A DNA stretch of 64,000 nt from DAOUBP01 sp964474695 (GTDB taxonomy: Bacteria > Chloroflexota > Anaerolineae > CG2-30-64-16): positions 1 through 64,000 of the forward strand of contig CAYYTK010000017.1 in assembly GCA_964474695.1 (NCBI GenBank). The letters run 5' to 3'. Of the stretch, positions 43,801 through 51,078 are shown piece by piece (position 1 is the first letter of the stretch; every line of letters starts with the position of its first letter). Below the pieces are notes generated by a model, which searched no databases, had not been told where the DNA came from, and saw nothing but the letters and a program-made list of their open reading frames with translations. Position numbers and translations under genes: made by a program.

Positions 43801-44664
43801 GAGGCGTTCATTTGGGATCTCCATAGTCCTCAGAGTAGCCCGGCCTTCTTTTCGAATTCCGGTCATGCGATAGAGGTTGTGCGGGTTAGCGGTGATGGAC
43901 GCTACGTGCTTGTGGTAGACACATCGGGTCTTGCTTCACTGATACTTCTGCGAACGGACGACTTGGTCACACTTGCGTGTCAGGTCGTGGGACGAAACTT
44001 CACCGCCTCGGAGTGGAATGACTTCTTCCCTTTGCGTGCCTATCGTCCCACCTGCCCGGACTTGCCGCTCCCCCTGGGTCTGGTCGAGCCGATACTGGAT
44101 GAGGCCAAACAACTTGCCGAGGCGGGTGACGTAGCGAAAGCCACCGCCAAGTTCCAGGCGGCAAAGACGAAAATCCCGACCTTGAATCTGGATCCCTCCG
44201 CCGAAGCAGAACGGCTTGCTATTGGAGCAAAGATAGAAGGCCTGGTCAAACAAGACCAGACCCAGGAAGCGCTCGACTTGTTTCTTGCGGAACGGGCTAG
44301 GGAGGGGGCGCCTGTGCTCTCGATGGACGCCATGGCGTCACTCTGCGTGTTCGGGAGCTATGCATCCCCGGTGGAAACAAAGGAAATCTGCAGCGAAGTC
44401 ATCCGGAGGGATGACGTCCCGACGCATGGCGTCCGCCCCATGGGATTCGCGCTTTTCGGAAGGGGTATCACACGCATCGCCGCACACGACTATTCAGGCG
44501 CGGTTGAGGATTTCACCTCCATTACAAAAGGGCTGAATGGATTGGAGGGTTACGACGAGTTCCGGTCCGAGCTTGGCGTGGACCTGGATGCATGGATTGC
44601 CGATCTGAATGCCGGGCGGATTCCGCCGGATGCGCCTTCTCGCCGATCCTACAGCCGGCGCTGA
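40825..44664 (+). CDS. Giant TIR - transmembrane - WD40 protein, copy 2
   Basis: 1279 aa, same architecture as the gene at 36603 and clearly homologous in residues 1-130 (YRYWAFISYSHKDEKQAKWL; VASRYLIVICSPNAARSQWV, Glu105). A 30-residue insertion (about 127-165, RRFVRRFVHLLTHIFAHTTS) is not in copy 1. TM helix about 213-234. WD40 blades are more diverged than in copy 1; the C-terminal ACQVVGRNFTASEWN repeats the copy-1 tail. Tandem duplication with rapid divergence of the propeller is the simplest explanation; it would let the two sense different targets. Confidence 0.84.
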   Translation: MSEQPAREYRYWAFISYSHKDEKQAKWLHRVIEKYGIPIKQLERGHLTPAGESVPKRFFPVFRDRAELPASSDLSETIRDALVASRYLIVICSPNAARSQWVNREVETFTELGRSDRIFAYIVDGDTDLRRFVRRFVHLLTHIFAHTTSVEVDSGDEQVNFPDALEEQEPLAADARRQGDGRNDAKLKLLAGMLGVGFDALKQRDKQQQAKRFRLIAAVALVLVMVFSLLALYAEYQRRESEVQAMGRMAIGFADQAKKDVAAYPQRSLLTAIEAVSYYSQRAGETGSSPAMSSLRYVLNRTGGLSLPGHQDAVGVTAISPDSRWLLTGDAGGLAFIWDLKADDLRATRMQLADHHGQITAAMFTPDGKLLVTTSADRLYGSGHVRIWVIGDGGVSPSPTFVSARGAGSLAAAVSPDSKWLVTSDGDYLVKLWDLRNFSSPPVTLLARSNVVKSIAFSRDGHWLAAASRNGKAYLWRVGTLGPSETPLVLRGHEDWVNAVAFSANSEWLFTGSGQWQVWPNTVTGAAAKDNSLVAWNLTADNPAGAGTLMGKLDSPVIQLVVSDSGMGLISVGLGAVRVWQQSELNHAVVQQQGEVLKESAGVAAFSLHSDWLVVGDSLWEPRSGSYGYGRYLKLDGHEGAILNVAFSPDGRWLVTAGADGLPRLWNLHRIGLENKAQATPLSFQSPLGWYHQAAFSPDGRWLALNFATDGTREWGKIKYGPKSAFAVYLWGVNDLVNGYSPNYLIGHNAAVEYLAFSGNGRWLTTLDRNREILLWDMLQVQSGPFKVPGMDPIVSLALSSDGRWLAALGDRTKTVSLWNLDRAPEAIPSPVVLRGHTENVNSIAFSPDSRWLLTGSDDNTARLWDLASATTVGNPIVLAGHNGDVRQVLVTPDGKWAVTSSYDHTVRRWDLQSINPGSESHPYSGYQQWDVLLGASSDGHWLVTVDGSNPVLWNLWRKQADAIVLTGHTAAVNAIDISPDSRWLISGDQVGEAFIWDLHSPQSSPAFFSNSGHAIEVVRVSGDGRYVLVVDTSGLASLILLRTDDLVTLACQVVGRNFTASEWNDFFPLRAYRPTCPDLPLPLGLVEPILDEAKQLAEAGDVAKATAKFQAAKTKIPTLNLDPSAEAERLAIGAKIEGLVKQDQTQEALDLFLAERAREGAPVLSMDAMASLCVFGSYASPVETKEICSEVIRRDDVPTHGVRPMGFALFGRGITRIAAHDYSGAVEDFTSITKGLNGLEGYDEFRSELGVDLDAWIADLNAGRIPPDAPSRRSYSRR

Positions 44665-44729
44665 GTAGATGCGCAGGGACATAGAGCACAGGATTGACGT
44701 CCGGTAAGCGTACCTTGAGAGAGCGAACC

Positions 44730-44822
44730 ATGGGAACAACCGGCAGACCCTTCCGCATCGAGCGTTTCCAGGCGATTGACCTGCGCTGGGGCGTGAGCGA
44801 GAAGGAGGCGCATAATGGTTGA
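44730..44822 (+). pseudogene. Remnant of a DUF4062-type domain (30 codons)
   Basis: ATG at 44730 to TGA at 44820-44822 encodes MGTTGRPFRIERFQAIDLRW then GVSEKEAHNG. The RFQAIDLRWGVSE core is the signature of DUF4062 domains of STAND/TPR proteins, where it normally continues for over 200 residues. Here it ends within 10 codons and overlaps the start of the next gene (44815). It appears to be debris of a lost gene; it may also couple translation. Confidence 0.5.
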
Positions 44823-47184
44823 GAGAAAGCGTTCTTTCATCAGCATGGCCAGGCTATCCCACCTCTGGCGCCGCCATGGCTGGCTGATTATCGGCCTGCT
44901 GTGGATCGTCGCACTGGCGTTGGGCTGCGTTGGCTTTGCGCTGAACGCGGCGGTCGAGGGGCGGTCGCCGCGCTTCTTCGACGTGGCCTACCGCACCCTC
45001 CAGCTTATCCCGATGAACTCCGGCGACGTGGATAGCGCGGCCTGGCCACTCGATGTCGCGCGCTTCCTGATCCCCTTCCTCGCGGCCTGGACTGCGGTCC
45101 GCGCGCTGCTGGGGCTGTTCAGCGACCGCTGGCAGCAGTTCCTCCTGCGCACCTGGCGCGGCCACGTGATCATCTGCGGGCTTAGCCGCAAGGGCTGGCT
45201 GCTGGCACAGGGCTTTGTGGAGCGGGGTGACCGCGTGGTCATGATCGAGGCCGATGAATCCCACGACCTGATCGGCCCCTGCCGCGAGCGCGGGATAGTT
45301 GTGCTTCTGGGCGACGCTACGGATTCGGACCTGCTGCGGCGGGCCGGCGTGCTCCGCGCTGGGCACCTGGTGGCAGTCACCGATGACGATGGCGTCAACG
45401 CGGAGATCGCGGTGCGCTCCCAAGGGGTGCTGCGCAACGCTGCCCAGGGGAGCAGGAGCCAACGAGGATCCTTGACCTGCACCGTACACCTGGTGGACCC
45501 GCAGCTTTACGAGCTGGCGCGCACGCGCGAGCTGGCGCTGGAAGAGGACGTGCCGCTGCGCCTGGAGCTGTTCAACGTGTTCGAGCGCGGGGCCCGCCTG
45601 CTGTGGGATGACTTCGGGCCGGTGCGCGGGGGAAACGGCGCACCGCAAAGGGGAGTCGAGACAACTGACGTGTGCTCGGCGCATGTGTTGGTGGTTGGGC
45701 TGGGCCGCCTGGGCGAGTGCCTGGCCGTTCACGCGGCGCGCGACTGGCACACGCGGCTGCACGATTCACCCTGCGCCGCGGCCGGCCGGCTGCGCATCAC
45801 CGTGGTGGACCTGGAGGCAGACTGGAAGTGCCGGGCGCTGAGCCTGCGCTACCCGCAACTGGCCGGCGTGTGCGACCTGATCCCGTTGGCTATGGACGTG
45901 CGCGGGCCGGGCTTCTATGAGGAGACCTTCCTGACCGGGATAACCGATCACCCGCCGGCCAGCGCGGTCTTCGTTTGTTTCGACGACGACTCATTGGGGC
46001 TGCGCACCGGGCTGGCGGTCCATCAGCGCCTGCTGCACACGGCCGCGGGGCCGACGCCGGTGATCGTGCGCATGGCGGAGGCCGGTGGGCTGGCGCGGCT
46101 GTTGGAGCGGGCCGTCGAGGGCCATGGGGCGACGACCTTTGCCAACCTGCACGCCTTCCCCCTGCTCGACCGCACCTGCACGCCCGAAGCAATCCTGGGC
46201 GGCACGCACGAGGTGTTGGCGCGCGGCCTGCACGGGGTCTACCGCCGGCAACAGGAGGCGCTCGGCCACACCGCCGCCACCAATCCGTCGCTGATCGGTT
46301 GGGAGGAGCTGCCCGAGGCGCTGCGCGAATCGAATCGCGCCGAAGCTGACGGCATCTTTCGGCACCTGGCCTCCTTGGGATACACGCTCATTCCGTTGGC
46401 CGATTGGAACGCTGCCTTCTTTCGCTTCCCCGAGGCAGAGCTCGAGCGCCTGGCGCAGGTGGAACACGAACGCTGGGTCAGCGACTTGCGGCGCCGCGGC
46501 TTCAGGCCCACCGATGGGCCGAAGGACGTGGCTGCCAGACTTCATCCGGCGCTGCGGCCCTGGGCTGATCTGCCTGACGCGGAGCGCATCAAGACGCGCG
46601 ACAATGTACGCGAATTGCCGGCGACATTGGCCCGCGCCGGCTTCCAGGTCGTCCGGCTGGCTTCGACCGGCCAAAGCATAACCCCCAGCCCCTCGGCACA
46701 AGGAGAAGAGCCAGTGAGCATGCAATCCAATCGGCGCGAGGTCCTGGGCCGCGCCATCCACGAACGCTATCGGCAGAACCAGCGGGGCATCAAATCGCCG
46801 GACGACCCAGCCATGCAACCCTGGGAGACATTGGCCGAGCATCTGCGCGAGTCCAACCGGCAGCAGGGCGACGACATCGAAGCCACCCTGCAGCACATCA
46901 GCTGCGGGGTGCGGGCTGCCGTAGGCCCGGCGCCGGTCCCTTTTGTCTTCACGAATGAAGAAATCGAGGCCATGGCCGCCTTAGCGCATGAGCACTGGAT
47001 GGCGGAGCGCCGCCGGGCGGGCTGGAGATCCGGGCCGCAGCGCGACGCGGAACGCAAGATCACCCCGTACTTGATACCCTACGCTGAGTTGACAGAGGAT
47101 GTCAAGGAGTGGGATCGCCAGGCTGTGCGAGCGATACCGGAAGTGTTGGCGGCCGCCGGGTTGGAAGTGCATCGCCTGCCGTAG
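44815..47184 (+). CDS. Two-TM protein with two RCK/TrkA-N domains and two RyR domains
   Basis: 789 aa, ATG 44815 (GAAGGAGG upstream). Two TM helices (about 22-44 and 83-102) enclose a short pore-like stretch, then a first Rossmann domain (about 116-190, GHVIICGLSRKGWLL ... MIEADE) and a second with a perfect GxGxxG (HVLVVGLGRLGECLAV). C-terminal half: two RyR domains (about 470-625 and 640-789, each with EALRESNRA/EHLRESNRQQ and VEHERWVSDLRRRGF/AHEHWMAERRRAGW). RCK domains bind nucleotides such as NAD or c-di-AMP; RyR domains occur in nucleotide-signalling conflict systems. Likely a nucleotide-gated membrane effector. Similar domains lie at the end of the next gene. Confidence 0.8.
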   Translation: MVERKRSFISMARLSHLWRRHGWLIIGLLWIVALALGCVGFALNAAVEGRSPRFFDVAYRTLQLIPMNSGDVDSAAWPLDVARFLIPFLAAWTAVRALLGLFSDRWQQFLLRTWRGHVIICGLSRKGWLLAQGFVERGDRVVMIEADESHDLIGPCRERGIVVLLGDATDSDLLRRAGVLRAGHLVAVTDDDGVNAEIAVRSQGVLRNAAQGSRSQRGSLTCTVHLVDPQLYELARTRELALEEDVPLRLELFNVFERGARLLWDDFGPVRGGNGAPQRGVETTDVCSAHVLVVGLGRLGECLAVHAARDWHTRLHDSPCAAAGRLRITVVDLEADWKCRALSLRYPQLAGVCDLIPLAMDVRGPGFYEETFLTGITDHPPASAVFVCFDDDSLGLRTGLAVHQRLLHTAAGPTPVIVRMAEAGGLARLLERAVEGHGATTFANLHAFPLLDRTCTPEAILGGTHEVLARGLHGVYRRQQEALGHTAATNPSLIGWEELPEALRESNRAEADGIFRHLASLGYTLIPLADWNAAFFRFPEAELERLAQVEHERWVSDLRRRGFRPTDGPKDVAARLHPALRPWADLPDAERIKTRDNVRELPATLARAGFQVVRLASTGQSITPSPSAQGEEPVSMQSNRREVLGRAIHERYRQNQRGIKSPDDPAMQPWETLAEHLRESNRQQGDDIEATLQHISCGVRAAVGPAPVPFVFTNEEIEAMAALAHEHWMAERRRAGWRSGPQRDAERKITPYLIPYAELTEDVKEWDRQAVRAIPEVLAAAGLEVHRLP

Positions 47185-47244
47185 GGGTCACTTCGTCCGA
47201 TCCATAGGGGGTACAAAACGCAGTCTTTTGGACGGAGGTGTAAC

Positions 47245-49812
47245 ATGACCGACGGAATCTCGCAAAGTGATATTGATTGGGCCTGCCGACAGATCGCCTG
47301 CTACAGTGAGCTCTATCCGAGATATCAGACCTATGCAACGGTCCTGAAGAACGTGCTCGATCAGGCAGTGCGCGGCCTGGCCCCACTCGCCACCGTAGAG
47401 ACCCGACCGAAAAACATAGCCAGCTTCGCCGAAAAGATCATGCGCAAGAAAGACAAATACCGGGACCCGGTCAACCAGTTGACCGACCTGTGCGGCGCTC
47501 GCGTCATTACCCACACCTACGCCGAAGTCGGATTGATCTGTGAGTTCATCGAGCAGCACTTCATCGTGGATGCTGCAAACAGCGTCAAGATCCACCAGCG
47601 GCTGAAGCCCAACGAGTTCGGGTATCGCTCGGTGCATTACGTCGTGCAGATCCCCCGTGGTGTTTTCACAAAAGAGCGTGAGGCTGTCGAGATCCCGGAG
47701 GATGTATACCCAGGACCGCAGGGGGCTCCCCCCATGAAAGCCGAGATCCAGGTGCGGACCCTGCTGGAGCACGCTTGGGCGGTGTTCAGCCACGAAAAAG
47801 CATACAAGGGCGCATTCGACATGCCAGCAGTGTGGGACCGCGAACTGAACGGCATTGCGGCCTTGCTGGAGGAGGCTGACCAGGCCTTCTCGCGCATCCA
47901 GGCTGGCTTGCGCGCCTACGCGGCCAGCTATGGCGCTTCCATGAAACCTGAGCAGGTTCGTAACGAAATCGCCCTGCTCCGCGTCGTGTGGGGATGCAGC
48001 AACTCAGATCTCGATGTGGCTTACCGCATTGCCAAGCTGGCTATGACCATCGAAGATTGGGACCAGGCGATTGAAATGCTTCGACCGCACAAGGAGGCCC
48101 TCAGCCAACCAATGCTGCGAGACCTGGGCATTTCGCTCACAAAGAAGTATGCGCAGGAGCCTCAGAGTATGGACTTCATAGAAGGCCGCGAACTCCTGGC
48201 CCGCGCGTGCGAGCTCAATCCCGCCGATGCCGATGCCTGGGCTTCCCGCGCCGGCGCCCACCGGGATGACCCGGCCACCCGACGCTTCTATTACCAACGC
48301 GCCTTTGTAGCTGACCCAACCGATCCATACGCTGTTAGCCGGCTTCTGGTCAGTGAGGTCTCGCGAGCGTGGGATCCTGCGGCGACCCAATCATCAGCCG
48401 CTGCGCCCAACCAGCCCATCGAGAGACAATACCTGCCTGCTGCACAGCTAATGGAACCCGCGATCAGAGCATCCATCCAGCGCTGCCGAAACCAGATCGC
48501 GGTAGGGACGAACATGCCATGGGCTTACTACAGCCTTGGCATGTTCCATCTGATGCTGCACGAGCCCTACGAAAGCCTGATTGACTACGCCAAAGCGACC
48601 CAACTCAGCACGGCCCCCTGGATGATCAAGACCTCGCTGGATACCCTCCATGAGTTGGCACCTGTCCGCAGCTTTCTGCCCGGATATGATTGGCTAGTGC
48701 GATGGCTCATCCTCGGATGGGCCACACTGTTCCCCGACAAAGCCCCCGTTGACCAAATGGCTGCGCTGCGCAGGTCGAGCGACGAGCCCATCTCAGCGCC
48801 AGTGCTTGTCATTGCAGGCGGCACGGATCCCAGTGTCGAAGAGAAGATGCAGACCTACCGAAAGTTCCTGCTGGACGGGCTTAAGGACTATGCGGGCACC
48901 ATCATCTCGGGCGGCACGCTTGCAGGGATCGCGCGACTCGTCGGCGATGTACAAGAGGCCGCAGGCGATAGAGTCAGAACCACCGGCTACATACCTGCAG
49001 AAGCAGAGGATCTTCCACTCGACTCCCGGTATCGCGAGCTCCGAACGACAGAAGGACGCGATTTCAGTGCGCTCAAGGTCGCTCAGTACTGGATCGACCT
49101 TGTGCTATCGGGCGTCCGCCCCCAGCAAGTCAAGGTCATCGGGATCAACGGCGGGCGTATCTCCGCAGTAGAATATCGCTTGGCCCTGGCCCTAGGCGCA
49201 CAGGTCATCGTCGTTGAGGGCAGTGGCCGGGCCGTCGATGACTTGCTCAAGGATCGCAACTGGGCCGACGAACCCAATCTACTCCCAATTCCGGCCGACG
49301 CAATAGTCCTCGGGGGTCTTGTCGGTGCCAAGCGGCCGATCATTGATAAGAATCAGCGCGAAGACCTGGGACGCGCCATCCACGCGGCATACTGCCAGAC
49401 ACAGGCGATTGAGCGGGCCAGGGCAGACCCGTCCACGGTTGGCTGGGATAGCCTGGCGGAGAACCTCCGGGAGTCGAATCGCCAGCAGGCCGATCACATT
49501 GAAAAGAAGGTGGCGCAGATCGGCTGCTCCATTTGCGCTGCCGGAGAGACAGAAAACCCCGTCATGGAGTTCAGCAAAGAAGAGGTCGAGGCCATGGCCG
49601 AGATGGAGCACGGCCGGTGGATGGCCGAGCGTCTGCAAGCTGGATGGCGGCGCGGCACGCCCAAGGATGTGGCGAGGAAAACTAGCCCGTACCTTATGCC
49701 GTGGTGGGAACTTGACGAGGACGTGAAGGAGTGGGATCGTGTCACCGTGCGCCAGATTCCGCAGTTACTGGCGGAAGTCGGACTGCAGGTGCGGCGAGAT
49801 CGTCCTACGTAG
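47245..49812 (+). CDS. RelA/SpoT synthetase - TPR - SLOG - RyR protein
   Basis: 855 aa, ATG after GGAGGTG. Residues about 40-240: RelA/SpoT synthetase with RPKNIASFAEKIMRKK, LCGARVITHTYAEV, FGYRSVHYVV and EIQVRTLLEHAWAVFSHEKAYKG, i.e. the substrate-binding and catalytic Glu-x-Gln motifs intact. Helical TPR-like repeats follow (250-510). Residues 520-685 are a SLOG/LSDAT-like Rossmann domain (APVLVIAGGTDPSVEE; TIISGGTLAGIARLVGD). A RyR domain ends the protein (about 700-849). Alarmone synthesis plus a nucleotide-sensing Rossmann domain and RyR in one chain suggests a signalling enzyme. It is adjacent to the RCK-RyR protein. Confidence 0.82.
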   Translation: MTDGISQSDIDWACRQIACYSELYPRYQTYATVLKNVLDQAVRGLAPLATVETRPKNIASFAEKIMRKKDKYRDPVNQLTDLCGARVITHTYAEVGLICEFIEQHFIVDAANSVKIHQRLKPNEFGYRSVHYVVQIPRGVFTKEREAVEIPEDVYPGPQGAPPMKAEIQVRTLLEHAWAVFSHEKAYKGAFDMPAVWDRELNGIAALLEEADQAFSRIQAGLRAYAASYGASMKPEQVRNEIALLRVVWGCSNSDLDVAYRIAKLAMTIEDWDQAIEMLRPHKEALSQPMLRDLGISLTKKYAQEPQSMDFIEGRELLARACELNPADADAWASRAGAHRDDPATRRFYYQRAFVADPTDPYAVSRLLVSEVSRAWDPAATQSSAAAPNQPIERQYLPAAQLMEPAIRASIQRCRNQIAVGTNMPWAYYSLGMFHLMLHEPYESLIDYAKATQLSTAPWMIKTSLDTLHELAPVRSFLPGYDWLVRWLILGWATLFPDKAPVDQMAALRRSSDEPISAPVLVIAGGTDPSVEEKMQTYRKFLLDGLKDYAGTIISGGTLAGIARLVGDVQEAAGDRVRTTGYIPAEAEDLPLDSRYRELRTTEGRDFSALKVAQYWIDLVLSGVRPQQVKVIGINGGRISAVEYRLALALGAQVIVVEGSGRAVDDLLKDRNWADEPNLLPIPADAIVLGGLVGAKRPIIDKNQREDLGRAIHAAYCQTQAIERARADPSTVGWDSLAENLRESNRQQADHIEKKVAQIGCSICAAGETENPVMEFSKEEVEAMAEMEHGRWMAERLQAGWRRGTPKDVARKTSPYLMPWWELDEDVKEWDRVTVRQIPQLLAEVGLQVRRDRPT

Positions 49813-49920
49813 GAATTTGCCACTTCCATAGATGGCAGTCTCGATACTGCGACCAAATGCTGTTCATGTCAGGTCTCGGAATCGTAGATTCGCAACAGCA
49901 GGCAAGGGGGGTAGAAGCGC

Positions 49921-51033
49921 ATGACTATGCCCATCCATCGCATCGGCGTCCTCACCGGTGGCGGCGACTGTTCCGGCCTCAACGCCGTCATCCGCGCGGT
50001 CGTCAAGACCGCTATCACCCGCCACGGCTGGGAGGTGATCGGCATCGAAGACGGCTACGAAGGGCTGATCCTCCCCGGTAAGACGCGGCCTCTGGGCCTG
50101 GCGGACGTCCGGGGCATCCTCCCACGCGGAGGTACGATCCTCGGCACAACCAACCGCGCCGACCCGTTCCATTACGAGGTGGAGGTCCAGGCCGACGGTC
50201 AGACCAGGATCGAAGTACGGGATGTCTCGGACCAAGTCATGGCCCGGGTGGCTGAACTGGGGCTGGACGCGCTGGCGATCATCGGCGGCGACGGATCACT
50301 GCGCATTACGGTCGAGCTCATCGCCAAAGGGCTGCAAGCAGTCGGCATCCCCAAGACCATTGACAACGACATCGCGGGCACCAACGTCACTTTCGGCTTT
50401 GACACGGCGGTCAATACGGCCATGGAGGCGTTGGACCGCCTGCATACGACCGGCTCAAGCCACCACCGGGCCATGATCCTGGAGGTGATGGGGCGCGACG
50501 CGGGCTGGATCGCGCTGCATGCTGGCATCGCAGGCGGCGCCGATGTGATCCTGATCCCCGAAATCCCTTACGATATCCGGGCCGTGGCGGCCAAGGTGCA
50601 GGAGCGCAGCCAGCGCGGCACTCGTTTTAGCATCCTTGTGGTGGCCGAAGGCGCGCGACCCAGGGATGGCGAGGCGCTGTACCTGGCGGAGCGCGACCTT
50701 GGCGGCGCGCGGCGGCTGGGCGGCATCGGCGAAACGGTCGCGGCGCAGCTCAAGGCACTGCTGGATGTCGAGGTACGCGTCACGGTGTTGGGGCACGTGC
50801 AGCGCGGCGGCTCGCCATCGGCTTTCGACCGGCTCCTGGCCAGCCGCTTCGGCGCTTACGCCGTCCAACTCATCGCAGAAGGCACACTCGGCCACATGGT
50901 CGCACTGCGCGATGACCTGCTGGTGGCGGTACGGCTGGAGGAGGCTGTAGGTCATCAGAAGTTGGTGCCGCTGGACAGTGATGTACTGGCGACTGCGCGT
51001 GGGTTGGGAGTGTGCGTGGGGGAAGCAGGATGA
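49921..51033 (+). CDS. pfkA: 6-phosphofructokinase, group III type
   Basis: 370 aa, ATG at 49921 with GGGGGG upstream. RIGVLTGGGDCSGLNAVIRA, IIGGDGSLRI, KTIDNDIAGTNVTFGFDTAV and LEVMGRDAGWIALHAGIAGG are the phosphofructokinase landmarks. The Gly in GGDGS (position 104 type) predicts ATP rather than PPi as donor, while PKTIDND has Lys at the position that is Gly in E. coli PfkA; this G/K pair is typical of group III enzymes. Phosphorylates fructose 6-phosphate in glycolysis. It is oddly placed between SLOG/RyR and TIR-NB-ARC genes. Confidence 0.92.
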   Translation: MTMPIHRIGVLTGGGDCSGLNAVIRAVVKTAITRHGWEVIGIEDGYEGLILPGKTRPLGLADVRGILPRGGTILGTTNRADPFHYEVEVQADGQTRIEVRDVSDQVMARVAELGLDALAIIGGDGSLRITVELIAKGLQAVGIPKTIDNDIAGTNVTFGFDTAVNTAMEALDRLHTTGSSHHRAMILEVMGRDAGWIALHAGIAGGADVILIPEIPYDIRAVAAKVQERSQRGTRFSILVVAEGARPRDGEALYLAERDLGGARRLGGIGETVAAQLKALLDVEVRVTVLGHVQRGGSPSAFDRLLASRFGAYAVQLIAEGTLGHMVALRDDLLVAVRLEEAVGHQKLVPLDSDVLATARGLGVCVGEAG

Positions 51034-51078
51034 GCGAAGTGCAGATCCCTCCGCACTTAAACGGCACGTGGTGTGACG

